The position numbers and the translations under genes are program-made. Positions 1 through 8,968 of a DNA stretch of 64,000 nt are shown here, one piece after another (position 1 is the first letter of the stretch; every line of letters begins with the position of its first letter). The DNA comes from Simkaniaceae bacterium (lineage in GTDB: Bacteria; Chlamydiota; Chlamydiia; Chlamydiales; Simkaniaceae): assembly GCA_018399075.1 (NCBI GenBank), contig CP073763.1:806001-870000 (forward strand), given 5' to 3'. The notes under the pieces are model-generated. The model did not search any database and was not told the origin of the DNA. It saw nothing but the letters and a program-made list of their open reading frames with translations.

Positions 1-1545
1 GTCAGCAATTTCTTTTTCTAGAGCAGGGATGACACTATAGCGAATCTCTGCAACCTTATTGAAATCAGCCTTTCGATCAGCTTCTTCTTCTTGGAAGCGG
101 AGTTTTTCTAGCTTTTCCTTTTTTTCTTTAAGGCTTTCTAAGCTTTTCTTCTCTTGGTTCCATCGTTCTTTTAAAGTATTTAGCTCTTCCTTTGCAGCAG
201 CTATTTGCTTTTCAAGCTTTTGGGCTTCTGCTTTAGAGGCCGGTGTTTTTTCCCGTTTAAGGGCCTCTTGCTTCACGATAAGAGAGCTCAAAGCACGCTC
301 TTTTGTATCGATAGGAAGAGGGCGACTTCCGATTTGCATCCGAATCATAGAAGCGGCCTCATCGATGAGGTCTATCGCTTTATCGGGGAGCTGCCTATCG
401 GAAATGTAACGATAGGAGAGGGTAACTGCAGCATGGAGAGCATCCTCTGTGATCCGAACACCATGGTAGTTTTCATATTTTTCTTTGAGCCCTCTTAGGA
501 TTGTAATAGCGTCTTCAACAGAGGGTTCTTTTACAAGAACAGGTTGAAAGCGGCGCTCAAGGGCTGCATCTTTTTCGATATATTTTTGGTATTCAGCAAG
601 TGTTGTTGCCCCAATACAATGGAGGGTTCCTCTTGCGAGGGCAGGCTTTAAAAGATTGGCAGCATCCATAGCCCCTTCTGAAGCTCCAGCACCTACAAGA
701 GTGTGGACTTCATCGATAAAGAGGAGGAGCTCTCCTTCAGACTTTTCAATTTCCTTTAAGATGGCTTTGAGCCTTTCCTCAAATTCTCCCCGGTATTTTG
801 CTCCAGCAATTAAACTCCCCATATCAAGAGCAAAGAGCTCTTTTCCTTTAAGGGAATCGGGGACATCTTCTTGAATGATGCGGTGAGCAAGTCCCTCTGC
901 AATAGCGGTTTTACCGACACCAGGCTCTCCGATTAAGAGGGGATTGTTTTTTGTTCGGCGCGATAGGACTTGAATGGTGCGTCGGATCTCTTCATCTCGT
1001 CCAATCACAGGATCGAGCTTTCCTTCCTTGGCAAGAGTTGTCAAGTTTTTGCAATACTTCTTTAGGGATTGGAGACTTTCTTCGCCGCTTGGGCTATCCA
1101 TTGTTTGTCCTCCACGGATTTCTTTGATTTTATCATCTATTTGTTTGAGGGTCAGTCCTGATTTCTTTTTCCAGCTAGAAAAGGGGTTTTCAGAGGTTTC
1201 CCAAAAAACATAGAAAAAGTGATCACTACTAATGTAGGTATCTCCCCATTTTTGCATGAGCGTATGGGCGTTATTGACCTGCTTATTTAACGAGGGACTT
1301 AAGTTTGGTTCTGATCCTTCACCCGAAAAAGTGGGGAGGGAGTCGAGCTTTGCTTCTAGTTGAGAGATAAGAGGGGTTGGATCTAAGCTTAGAGCGCTGG
1401 ATAGTGTTCGAAAGTACCCACTTGACTCTTCAAAAAAAGCTAGAAGGACGTGGTGCTCAGTTACCTCGGTATGACGCCTATCTTTAGCTGTTTGTACAGC
1501 AGTTGAAAGGGCCTTAGCAGTTGATTCCGTAAATTGTGGATTCAT
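1..1545 (-). CDS. clpB: ATP-dependent chaperone ClpB, 5' part (runs off the left edge)
   Basis: The minus strand encodes the first ~515 residues of the ClpB disaggregase, which threads aggregated proteins through a hexameric AAA+ ring together with DnaK. Visible in order: the N-terminal Clp repeat domain (starts [13 protein letters not shown], residues 1-145), the first AAA+ module with Walker A GEPGVGKT and Walker [12 protein letters not shown], the sensor/arginine-finger region (ALERRF), and the start of the coiled-coil M-domain ([19 protein letters not shown]). The second AAA+ module lies outside the window. The ATG at 1545 is preceded by a strong AAGGAGG ribosome site. The gene is divergent from the traK-traB pair. 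Identification is near certain. Confidence 0.97.
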   Translation of the reverse strand, partial: MNPQFTESTAKALSTAVQTAKDRRHTEVTEHHVLLAFFEESSGYFRTLSSALSLDPTPLISQLEAKLDSLPTFSGEGSEPNLSPSLNKQVNNAHTLMQKWGDTYISSDHFFYVFWETSENPFSSWKKKSGLTLKQIDDKIKEIRGGQTMDSPSGEESLQSLKKYCKNLTTLAKEGKLDPVIGRDEEIRRTIQVLSRRTKNNPLLIGEPGVGKTAIAEGLAHRIIQEDVPDSLKGKELFALDMGSLIAGAKYRGEFEERLKAILKEIEKSEGELLLFIDEVHTLVGAGASEGAMDAANLLKPALARGTLHCIGATTLAEYQKYIEKDAALERRFQPVLVKEPSVEDAITILRGLKEKYENYHGVRITEDALHAAVTLSYRYISDRQLPDKAIDLIDEAASMIRMQIGSRPLPIDTKERALSSLIVKQEALKREKTPASKAEAQKLEKQIAAAKEELNTLKERWNQEKKSLESLKEKKEKLEKLRFQEEEADRKADFNKVAEIRYSVIPALEKEIAD

Positions 1546-1570
1546 GCTTCCTCCTTGTTAAGTCAATTAT

Positions 1571-1599
1571 ATTTTAACTGCACAGAGGGTAAGAGTCAA
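1571..1599 (-). promoter_or_regulatory. sigma70/sigma66-type promoter of clpB
   Basis: On the minus strand TTGACT and TAAAAT are separated by exactly 17 bases, about 25 bases upstream of the clpB start. This is one of the best consensus promoters in the window. No CIRCE (HrcA) inverted repeat is visible beside it, so heat control by HrcA is not supported here. Confidence 0.7.
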
Positions 1600-1771
1600 G
1601 ATGATGATCTTTTTGATAAGAAAGTAAAAAGAATATGAGAAAAAAAGTAGCATCATTAAAAAATTGCTGAAAAAAATGAGGGTTCTCATACGATGTATCT
1701 TTCTTTTCATACAGAGGTACATTATCTCACAATTCTATTGTTGGAAAATCTAATAGAGCAGGAAAATTACT

Positions 1772-2497
1772 ATGAATTTCAAACATTATATATTTTTGTT
1801 GGGCCTTTTAGTGACTTCAAGTTGTTATTGTAGTGATGAGCGGGTTGATTTGGAAAAGAATATTACTGAAATCAACTTTAATGAAAGTGGTCCAATTCAA
1901 GTGACGTTTTCTAATAACTCTCATAATCGAATTGCTTGGAAAAATGATCGAATTGTGAGTGTGACAGGCGATGAGCGGATTTTCGATGTTGAGATCAATC
2001 CTAAGATTGGACAGGCATTTGTTTCAGTTTTAAAAACATTTAAAAATACTACTGCAACCCTAACAGTCGTTTCTAGTCAAGGCCTGGTGCAAGACATTCA
2101 AGTCAAAAGCGATGATAAACCTTCAATATTCCTGACAATCAATGTTCCCGAAAAGAACGATGATAGCTTTGCTGCAAACCATACGCATTTTCACTCTCAA
2201 ACGATCGAATTCTTAAATGATATTCTTGAGGGGTGTGTCCCTTTTGGCTATACCCAAAGGGTTGTTCAGAACTTTGACGAGCTCAAGCTTCCGGCCCCTT
2301 TAGAAGCAACACCTTTAAAAGTTTATGAAAACCCTTTTGAAAACGTTGTGATTTACGAAATCATTAATCAAGGAAGAAGACCTCTTACGATCAGATCTCA
2401 AAATTTGAAACCCTGTTTAAATTCATGGGTTTTCTTAAGTGCCCAAGAGCTTCACTTTCGTGAAACAGCATTATGCATAGTAGCTACATCTAAATAG
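1772..2497 (+). CDS. traK: TraK-like protein of an F-type conjugative type IV secretion system
   Basis: A 241-residue exported protein. The N-terminus is a signal peptide with a possible lipobox ending TSSC (Cys18). The following beta-rich stretch, with IQVTFSNNSHNRIAW, NDRIVSVTGDE and the later TLTVVSSQGLVQDIQV, follows the pattern of the secretin-like N-domain of F-type TraK, and the C-terminal part (NQGRRPLTIRSQNLKP) follows the TraK C-domain. TraK forms the outer-membrane core of the conjugative channel with TraB and TraV. The gene is 12 bases ahead of traB, the order used in F-type operons, but traA, traL, traE, traV and traC are absent here. The family call rests on motif recognition only. 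Confidence 0.72.
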   Translation: MNFKHYIFLLGLLVTSSCYCSDERVDLEKNITEINFNESGPIQVTFSNNSHNRIAWKNDRIVSVTGDERIFDVEINPKIGQAFVSVLKTFKNTTATLTVVSSQGLVQDIQVKSDDKPSIFLTINVPEKNDDSFAANHTHFHSQTIEFLNDILEGCVPFGYTQRVVQNFDELKLPAPLEATPLKVYENPFENVVIYEIINQGRRPLTIRSQNLKPCLNSWVFLSAQELHFRETALCIVATSK

Positions 2498-2509
2498 GAG
2501 ATACAGATC

Positions 2510-3505
2510 ATGGCGAATCATCTACTTAAAGAACAATTAGAAAGGACAAATAAACAACAACGGTTTTATTTGATTCTTATTGCTGTGGTTTGTGCTGCTT
2601 TTATAGGAACAGCCCTATTTGAATATTTTAAACCTACCTTATTTAAAAAATTCGAAAAAATTTTCAGAAGTGGATCTGAACTTTCCAGTTCCTCAAATAT
2701 GATGAGCAATGATGTCCAAATTGCTCGGATTGAAATAGAAAAAGATGCCATTATTGAGCGTATCCAATTTCTTGAAAAACTTCTTCAAGATACGAAGTCT
2801 TCCACTAGCTCTAATATTCAACTTCAAACAGTTAGTAGTGCCAGCAGAAGCCAAACAACTTCCAATGATTCCGAACGACCCTTACTCAAAACTTGGGGGA
2901 ATATTCAAGCAAATCCTAGCCGAAATGTTTTTTATGAAATTCCTGCGGGAACTGTTGTGAAATGTATGATCTCTTCTGCAGCAGATTGTCGAGTGGCTCT
3001 TAAAAGCTCTGTTGAACGTAATATCATTATGTTACGTCCTATTCAAGATGGGATACTTCCTAATCATATTTTTGTTCCTCTAAAAAACAGTGTGATCATC
3101 GGTACAGCTATTGGGGATATTTCCTCAGAGCGGGTTTATATTAATGGTGAGAGGATTACCCTAGCCTTTAAAAATGGGGAATTTATTGAAACTGAAATAG
3201 AGGCGTTTGTTTCAGGAGAGGATAGAAAAGAAGGGATTCGTGGGACGATTATTGATCGCTCAGAGTTTATCCTCAATAGGCCTGGATTTTCATCACTTAT
3301 GAAAACGATCTCTCAGGAGCATGGTTCAAATAATGAAGGAAATAGTGGAAAAGCTCCGATGAATGAAATTCTTACTGATTATTATATAAAACGGACAGAA
3401 CAGCTTCAGCCTTCTATACAGATTCAACCAGGACGTGTTGTTAACCTGGTTTTTACTAAAGCGGTAAAAATTAGAGAACCACTTTTAGAAAGTCAATCTG
3501 AGTAG
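2510..3505 (+). CDS. traB: TraB-like (VirB10-type) conjugative transfer scaffold protein
   Basis: A 331-residue VirB10-class protein. A short cytoplasmic start is followed by one membrane helix (about residues 18-38), a coiled-coil stretch (about 68-95), a low-complexity Ser/Thr linker and a C-terminal beta-barrel domain. Diagnostic TraB features are IPAGTVVKCMI, GDISSERVYIN, FVSGEDRKEGIRGTI and the C-terminal DYYIKRTEQLQPSIQI followed by GRVVNLVF. In F-type systems TraB spans the envelope and joins inner and outer channel rings. It is shorter than plasmid TraB but both ends of the family pattern are present. The ATG has an AGGAGA ribosome site. It probably forms one transcript with traK. Confidence 0.78.
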   Translation: MANHLLKEQLERTNKQQRFYLILIAVVCAAFIGTALFEYFKPTLFKKFEKIFRSGSELSSSSNMMSNDVQIARIEIEKDAIIERIQFLEKLLQDTKSSTSSNIQLQTVSSASRSQTTSNDSERPLLKTWGNIQANPSRNVFYEIPAGTVVKCMISSAADCRVALKSSVERNIIMLRPIQDGILPNHIFVPLKNSVIIGTAIGDISSERVYINGERITLAFKNGEFIETEIEAFVSGEDRKEGIRGTIIDRSEFILNRPGFSSLMKTISQEHGSNNEGNSGKAPMNEILTDYYIKRTEQLQPSIQIQPGRVVNLVFTKAVKIREPLLESQSE

Positions 3506-3611
3506 GTTTTTTCATACCAACAAGTGGAGAGGGGTTTGGTTTTTCTTAAGTGAGCTGACAGAGGCTCTTTTATAGAGAGAATAGAAAGACAAGGCCTTTT
3601 AAAAACGATTT

Positions 3612-3932
3612 TTATTGCGTATTTGTTGAGATTGGTCTTGCGAGAACGCTAGAGTTTGAATTGGTATTAATGATCCGGTAAGGATAGGAAGAGTTGCTAC
3701 TCTTTTCAATTTTTAGAGGAGATGGAAAGATCCAAGACTGAGAGGTGTTTAAATCTTGGGGAGCTATTTCCCATGTTGATCCATCATTTAGAACAAGAAC
3801 TTTTCCACCATGAAGGTTTTCTTCAATGGTAATCTCTTGTTTCTTCTGTATAGTTTCATGTGCAATGACCTCTTCAATCTTTAATCCAGAAGAGGCAATA
3901 AGGGGAAAAATGGCGGCGACAAGAATAAACAT
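3612..3932 (-). CDS. small exported/membrane-anchored protein, unknown function
   Basis: A 106-residue protein with one N-terminal hydrophobic segment (MFILVAAIFPLIASSGL), followed by a compact domain containing VLNDGSTWEIAPQD and SWIFPSPLKIEK. The pattern of a hydrophobic leader then NDGS.W...P.D....SW..P resembles small chlamydial conserved proteins of unknown role, but I cannot name a family. Three consecutive possible starts (TTG, TTG, ATG) occur; the ATG at 3932 is preferred because AAAGGA lies six bases upstream. It stands alone downstream of the transglutaminase-like gene on the same strand. Confidence 0.6.
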   Translation of the reverse strand: MFILVAAIFPLIASSGLKIEEVIAHETIQKKQEITIEENLHGGKVLVLNDGSTWEIAPQDLNTSQSWIFPSPLKIEKSSNSSYPYRIINTNSNSSVLARPISTNTQ

Positions 3933-4103
3933 CAACAATCCTTTTTTTCCTTATTAATAGATCTTCTTCAGAATCACAAGGAAAAATTGAATAGACTTCA
4001 AGCGTAATAGTTACGACCGATATTCTATATTTCAAAAAAATGGGGATTGTTTGGGGACATAAAGCATTTAGTTGTTCTTTTATTCCAACTCAGAAAAACA
4101 ATC

Positions 4104-5642
4104 CTAAAGCTCATCTTTAGGGTCAGGGTGAAGGGTGCGAAGGGTATGGCGGAGTCCTTTCAGGCATTGAGGCTGGTGCTCTCTCAAGTGAGTAAGGGTT
4201 TCTGCAGTTTCTAGGTGTTTCCATGCTTGGAGATATAGAAAGCGGTTCATGGCAACGATCGAGAGGTAGTATTCAACAATAGGAGAGCTGGGATCAAGGT
4301 GATGGTATCGATTAAGAGTCTCTAAAGCTTTCCCCCCTTGACCAAGCTGGAGGTGAGTAATGGCAAGTTGGAGGAGTCCATCTCGAAATTTTGGAAATTT
4401 TTTAAGGACTTTTTGGAGCTTTTCTTGCTTTTCAAGAATGGAAGAACGCGTCTCATCCACATGGAGAAAAATTGTTTTGATTCCTTCAGCGTTTACCTTT
4501 CCATTCAAATAATCTTCTGGGGTTGTATCGCGAGATACGGCAAAATCGAAGGTGTGATTCTTGATTTGATTCAAGAGTTTTCGCCCCTCTTTTTCTTTTC
4601 CGATAAAGAGGTAGTTATATCCCAAAAACATTTTTAGAAGAGGGTCTTCGGGGAGGAATGGTAAGGCTTTTTCATAGAGCTCAACAGTTGTTTTATGATC
4701 CTCTTTCTGCCAAGCAACAGAGGCTTGGTTAATGAAAGCTAGACCGATCACCTCTTTTTTATTTCGCTCTTGCAATTTTCGGGTATTAATCCCCAAATAG
4801 AAACGATCAGGGACATGGATTCCCCGAGCAGTCGTTTCAATATTAAGTGTTTCTTTTTGATGTCTATAGCGGATGTAGATATGACCGGGGGGAGTGATAA
4901 TTTCTAAAGGAAGATCGAGTCTTTCTGCAATGGAAAGATAGAGGATTGAAACCCCCAAACAAACCCCTAGGTGGCTATCAAGAACTGAAGAGAGAAAGGT
5001 ATATGTATCAATATCTTTTGCCCAAATGGAGTGGGGAGGGAAGCGGAACCGTTTTTCGTGAAAGATAAAATGGCTAATTGCATCGATTTTTTCGAGATCG
5101 GTTGCGCCTATAGGTAGGTGAGCTAGAATTTGGAGGGCAATCAGATCAAGCGTTGCCTCATATTGCCGTACTTTTAAGGGGTCGTCTTCGAATTGATAGA
5201 GAAGAAGGGCATGAGAAAGGTCTATCTCTTCTGGAGGAAGTTTAAAAAGCTCTTCTTTTTTCCAGATTGTGTGCCCCTTAAGTTTTCGATTTGAAAGATG
5301 ATCGGAGACCATTTCGATCATTTCAAGTTGATCTTCTGTTAGTTCAATATCGGTTTCAAAAGGTTGCTTATTAACAAGGGAAATAACCGAATCAATTTCC
5401 ATCGCAGGAAGAACGAGGTTTCCTTCAAGGTGGTGCTTTTCACTTCGATGTTTGTGCATAAGCTCCCATGCATCGGAGAGAGCTTTTTCGCCTTCCCTAG
5501 TATGTGGATAGAGATGGTAGAAAGCAAAAAGCTCTGAAATCGATTCAGGATTTAAACTCCTATAAAGAGTTGTAAGATGTGCATCAGAAATCTCTGCTGA
5601 CAGAAAGATTGTGGGGAGTAACAAAAGAAAGAGTGCTTTCAT
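4104..5642 (-). CDS. exported transglutaminase-like (SirB1-type) protein with TPR tail
   Basis: About 512 residues from the ATG at 5642, which begins a signal peptide (MKALFLLLLPTIFLSA). The central part matches the transglutaminase-like core-2 pattern: LGVCLGVSILYLSIAERL followed by PPGHIYIRY, giving a candidate Cys near residue 228 and His near 254, with an acidic residue in NIETT as third member. The C-terminal half contains helical TPR-like repeats (VAWQKEDHKTTVELYEKAL; LQLAITHLQLGQGGKALET). An upstream TTG at 5678 is also open but lacks a signal peptide. It follows malQ by 28 bases. Substrate is unknown; a periplasmic protease or transamidase role is inference. Confidence 0.72.
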   Translation of the reverse strand: MKALFLLLLPTIFLSAEISDAHLTTLYRSLNPESISELFAFYHLYPHTREGEKALSDAWELMHKHRSEKHHLEGNLVLPAMEIDSVISLVNKQPFETDIELTEDQLEMIEMVSDHLSNRKLKGHTIWKKEELFKLPPEEIDLSHALLLYQFEDDPLKVRQYEATLDLIALQILAHLPIGATDLEKIDAISHFIFHEKRFRFPPHSIWAKDIDTYTFLSSVLDSHLGVCLGVSILYLSIAERLDLPLEIITPPGHIYIRYRHQKETLNIETTARGIHVPDRFYLGINTRKLQERNKKEVIGLAFINQASVAWQKEDHKTTVELYEKALPFLPEDPLLKMFLGYNYLFIGKEKEGRKLLNQIKNHTFDFAVSRDTTPEDYLNGKVNAEGIKTIFLHVDETRSSILEKQEKLQKVLKKFPKFRDGLLQLAITHLQLGQGGKALETLNRYHHLDPSSPIVEYYLSIVAMNRFLYLQAWKHLETAETLTHLREHQPQCLKGLRHTLRTLHPDPKDEL

Positions 5643-5670
5643 AAACTTCAAGATATCACAAGGATGGGCC

Positions 5671-7218
5671 CTACGCAAGAATCGCTTGGATCTCCATTTT
5701 TAATTTTTCTGATTTCAATAACTTTTCTAAGGGGAAACGGTACCGGTAAGTCCAGTTAAACTTGTCTTCAGTTCCAGGGATATTGATTAACTCATCTTGA
5801 AGATTTCCCCAAGTCAGTTCGGGCGTTAGAGCTAGGTATTCTTGAAGGAGATTGATATGAAAGAAACTTCCAGAATGGTGGTTGTCATAAAGGATATCTT
5901 TTAGATGCTCAAGGGGAAGCTTTGGCTCATAAGACCATCCCTTGAAAGAGGCATAATCTTTGGCCTCGTCAGGAAATCGTTCCCACCAGAGTTGGGTTGT
6001 TTCGATATCATGAGTGGAGACACAAGAGATGCTTGCTGGAAAATAATCGGCATAGGGAATAAAGGAGCGGTCAGTTTTCCACTTACGATAGCGTCGGAAG
6101 ATTTTTGTTCCTGGAATTCCAAGTTCTTTCATTGTTTCTCGAACAAATGGAGGGGGATCTCCTAAATCTTCTCCAAGAGGGAGCATTTCAGAAAAGGAGA
6201 GAAGGGTTTCTAAAAGTTTTCTCCCTTGGATTTCCATAATGGGCGCTTCACTTGGAATAAACAGCCCTTTATCGGGTTTTTCCCCTTGAGGAATAGCCCA
6301 AATTCGAAAGAATCCCAAGATGTGGTCAATCCGATAGAGATGGAAATATTTTGCTGCGACTTCAATCCGTTTTCGCCACCATTCGAAGTGGTTTTCTTCC
6401 ATTACCTTCCAGTTATATAGGGGGAATTTCCATAGCTGTCCTTTAGGATCGAAAGCATTAGGGGGACTTCCAGCGCTTAAGGACAGATTGAAAAATTCTT
6501 GGTGTGCCCAAACATCAGCACTGTCGGGACTAAGAAGAATGGGTATATCTCCCTTAAGAAAGACCCCTTTTTTTTCTGCATGCTTTTTCACCTCTTCTAG
6601 TTGTGTGTGGCAAAGGTATTGGAGGATGAGATAAAACGACATTTCGCCTCTAAGCTCTTTCCCTAGAACTTTCCGTTCATGCTTTGAAATATTTCGAATT
6701 TTATCAGGCCATTTCTGCCAAATATGGGATTTATTTTTATCTTTTAGAACTTTGTAAAGGGCATAATTATGGAGGTGAGGACTTGTTTCAATAAATATTT
6801 GATAACCCTCTTCAGAAGTGATTTTATTTCCCACTTCATGAATATACCGCTTTAGAAAATCAAGTTTTCGGTCCAAAATATCCCAATAGGGAATACGCTT
6901 TGTTTTAACTTTGAAATCAGGAAGAGGCGAGTTTAAGTGAGGAAGGGCATGGAGGCTCAGATAGATCGGATGAAGAGCAGTTGATGAAAGGGCATTGTAT
7001 GGGCTTGGGTCAGTTCCAGAATCATTAAGAGGAAGGAGTTGAAGCACATCCATTCCTACACCAGAAAGGAAATTAATAAAGGGAATAAGGTCTAAGAATT
7101 CTCCATTGCCACAGCTTTTTTCTGTCCAAATAGAGAGGAGGGGAATTTGAATCCCATGGTGGTGTTTAACACCTACCTTTTCCCATCCCTTTCCTGCTTT
7201 TGAATGGATAAGGTTCAT
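5671..7218 (-). CDS. malQ: 4-alpha-glucanotransferase (amylomaltase, GH77)
   Basis: A 515-residue GH77 enzyme that transfers alpha-1,4-glucan segments during glycogen/maltodextrin metabolism. The family landmarks are present: the N-terminal QLLPLNDSGTDPSPYN substrate region, YRIDHILGFFRIW with the catalytic nucleophile Asp, LPLGEDLGDPP with the acid/base Glu, and VSTHDIETT with the third catalytic Asp. Its ATG overlaps the stop of the upstream T3S chaperone gene by four bases (ATGA), so it is translated from the type III secretion transcript, the arrangement known from Chlamydia (CT087-CT088). Length is normal for the family. Confidence 0.95.
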   Translation of the reverse strand: MNLIHSKAGKGWEKVGVKHHHGIQIPLLSIWTEKSCGNGEFLDLIPFINFLSGVGMDVLQLLPLNDSGTDPSPYNALSSTALHPIYLSLHALPHLNSPLPDFKVKTKRIPYWDILDRKLDFLKRYIHEVGNKITSEEGYQIFIETSPHLHNYALYKVLKDKNKSHIWQKWPDKIRNISKHERKVLGKELRGEMSFYLILQYLCHTQLEEVKKHAEKKGVFLKGDIPILLSPDSADVWAHQEFFNLSLSAGSPPNAFDPKGQLWKFPLYNWKVMEENHFEWWRKRIEVAAKYFHLYRIDHILGFFRIWAIPQGEKPDKGLFIPSEAPIMEIQGRKLLETLLSFSEMLPLGEDLGDPPPFVRETMKELGIPGTKIFRRYRKWKTDRSFIPYADYFPASISCVSTHDIETTQLWWERFPDEAKDYASFKGWSYEPKLPLEHLKDILYDNHHSGSFFHINLLQEYLALTPELTWGNLQDELINIPGTEDKFNWTYRYRFPLEKLLKSEKLKMEIQAILA

Positions 7219-7661
7219 TTCATGAATGGTGGGGGTTTTGCATCAACGCTATGGTATTTTATCGGAGCTGTGGCACCACTTGCAATAGCTCTTCTCCATT
7301 CTTCTGCTTCTTCTAAAAAAATCTCAAGGTATTCTGCAAGCTTTTCACCACTTAGCTTTTCAACTGGAAGATACTGGTGGAGGATTAGCATATTTTTTTT
7401 TTCATAAAAAGCTAAGGTGCCAAAGGGGTGATATTGCCCATTGACCTTAAGTGCATCCTTTAAGACATCTTCGCGGAAGCGCCCAGGTGGGACGTCTGCA
7501 AGAAAGGCACAGACCAAAAGGTTTTCTCCATACTTGTCCATTTGCATTTGGATCTCAAGATTTTCATCTAAGAGGAGATTACAAGCATGATTTTTATCAA
7601 CGTGAAGAGGGAGTTCAATGATCTCACCAAGATCCCAAAGGAGCTCTTGAAATTTATCCAT
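7215..7661 (-). CDS. scc1: type III secretion chaperone (SycE/CesT family, Scc1-like)
   Basis: A 148-residue acidic protein with the alternating alpha/beta pattern of class I T3S chaperones (LLWDLGEIIELPLHVDKNHACNLLL, LEIQMQMDKYGENLLVCAFLADVP). In Chlamydia the equivalent gene lies between malQ and copN, and its product, with Scc4, forms the heterodimeric chaperone for the gatekeeper CopN. The gene sits six bases after copN and overlaps malQ by four bases. The C-terminal tail is Pro/Lys rich. Function follows from family and position; no Scc4 partner is in the window. Confidence 0.85.
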   Translation of the reverse strand: MDKFQELLWDLGEIIELPLHVDKNHACNLLLDENLEIQMQMDKYGENLLVCAFLADVPPGRFREDVLKDALKVNGQYHPFGTLAFYEKKNMLILHQYLPVEKLSGEKLAEYLEIFLEEAEEWRRAIASGATAPIKYHSVDAKPPPFMK

Positions 7662-7667
7662 TAGATC

Positions 7668-8855
7668 TTACTCCTCATCTTCTTCCTCATCTTCATCATT
7701 AAGTTCATCTTCTAAGTCACTCAAGGTTTCCATGAGAGCCATTAGGATCTCTTGGCGGTGTCTTTCTGACTTGAAAAGTTTTGGAGAGAGGTGGCGCATC
7801 GCATCGCGATATTGAGAATAGATAATGACTTGGGCAGCTAATTCTTCAGCAATTCCCAAAACAAAGGCTTGTTTTAAGATTTTATCAGGGGTAGGGTAGC
7901 GCTCTTCAATGAGTTTCATTAAAAGGCGAGCTAGGGCTTCGAAGTTAATGCGGCTAGGCATAGAAAGATCATACCGATCAAACTGTCCTTTGATCATTTT
8001 CATCCGGCCAAAGAAAAAGCGGAACAGTCCAAGAATCGCTTGCATTGTTCGAGCCTCACCAAAAAGGCGTTGCAACTCTGCTTTTGAAATCGAAGGCCCC
8101 TTTGCCTTCATATCGGATCCCAAGGAGTGTAGGATAAAATCTATAATGTTTTTCATGTCTGAGAACTTAAACTTCTCTACAAGTTCTTCAAAGAGCTTAT
8201 GAGGAGTGCGAGGGTTCCCGGTTATTTCACGATAAAGATCGCGGAGAGCCGTTGGACTCCCAAGCCCTTTTTCTGAAAAGGCACGTGCTTGAATGCCAAT
8301 ATTTCTTCCAGCTTGAATCTCCCTTCCAAATTGGGAATTAAATGTCTCTTTTGCTTGAATATATTTTTGCTTGAGTGCTTCTTTTGTTTCAGCGGTCTCG
8401 ATTAAATAATCGATAGCCTCATCAGCAAGAGCTTTGTCGGTATAAGTTTTTTGAAGCTTTTCAAGGACTTGCTCATGGGTATCATCAGGCTTCATCTGCT
8501 GATGCAAATTTGTCAGCGTTTTCTTTTGAAGCTCTGGATTTCTTTTGTAGTAATCCTCAGCTATTTCTTCAGCAGCAGTTGACTCACCGGTATCCAAAGC
8601 TTTTTCTTCTTCAGATTTTTGCGTTTTTTGTCCCTCGGGAGCTTTTTCGGCTTTTTTATTGAGAGTCTCGAATTTTTTCCGCATTGCCAAGGGATTAAAG
8701 GACATCAATTCGCCAGCTTCTTCCATATTGGCTTTACTACCGACTTGACGTGCATCCATACGGGCAAGCTTTTGCTTAGCTGCAGCTTTTTGCGACTCAT
8801 GGATTTGGGCATCTTGTGATACACCCGAGACTTTACTTACTTCATCGTTGGCCAT
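7668..8855 (-). CDS. copN: type III secretion gatekeeper CopN/SctW (YopN-TyeA type)
   Basis: A 395-residue, mostly helical protein. The first ~130 residues are polar and Ala/Glu/Lys rich, as expected of the secretion and chaperone-binding region; the remainder (SQFGREIQAGRNIGIQARAF, and RLFGEARTMQAILGLFRFFF) matches the YopN/HrpJ-like gatekeeper fold, with a very acidic end (EDELNDEDEEEDEE). SctW plugs the export gate and controls the switch from translocators to effectors; in Chlamydia the secreted form also binds tubulin. Position next to its chaperone and upstream of malQ matches chlamydial CT089. A hairpin upstream separates it from the lipoprotein gene, suggesting its own promoter. Confidence 0.88.
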   Translation of the reverse strand: MANDEVSKVSGVSQDAQIHESQKAAAKQKLARMDARQVGSKANMEEAGELMSFNPLAMRKKFETLNKKAEKAPEGQKTQKSEEEKALDTGESTAAEEIAEDYYKRNPELQKKTLTNLHQQMKPDDTHEQVLEKLQKTYTDKALADEAIDYLIETAETKEALKQKYIQAKETFNSQFGREIQAGRNIGIQARAFSEKGLGSPTALRDLYREITGNPRTPHKLFEELVEKFKFSDMKNIIDFILHSLGSDMKAKGPSISKAELQRLFGEARTMQAILGLFRFFFGRMKMIKGQFDRYDLSMPSRINFEALARLLMKLIEERYPTPDKILKQAFVLGIAEELAAQVIIYSQYRDAMRHLSPKLFKSERHRQEILMALMETLSDLEDELNDEDEEEDEE

Positions 8856-8932
8856 AATCCCTCTTTATACCAAAGAAGATTCAATATGAAAAGTATAGAT
8901 ATTTTGGGCACAAATTTATTTACAAAGAATCT

Positions 8933-8958
8933 GTTGGGGAAAGATTTCTTTCCCCAAC
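8933..8958 (-). terminator. strong hairpin between the lipoprotein gene and copN
   Basis: An 11-bp perfect stem (GTTGGGGAAAG pairing with CTTTCCCCAAC) around a 4-base loop lies ten bases past the stop of the lipoprotein gene on the minus strand. There is no long U tract directly after it, so it may be a terminator, a processing site or a transcript-stabilising hairpin inside the T3S transcript. Confidence 0.55.
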
Positions 8959-8968
8959 ATGATAGGGG

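Noticed and set aside
1546-1620. CIRCE/HrcA operator expected upstream of clpB
   Set aside because: No TTAGCACTC-N9-GAGTGCTAA-like inverted repeat is present; only the promoter boxes are supported.
3506-3611. Intrinsic terminator after traB
   Set aside because: Short complementary stretches occur but none forms a stable stem followed by a T tract.
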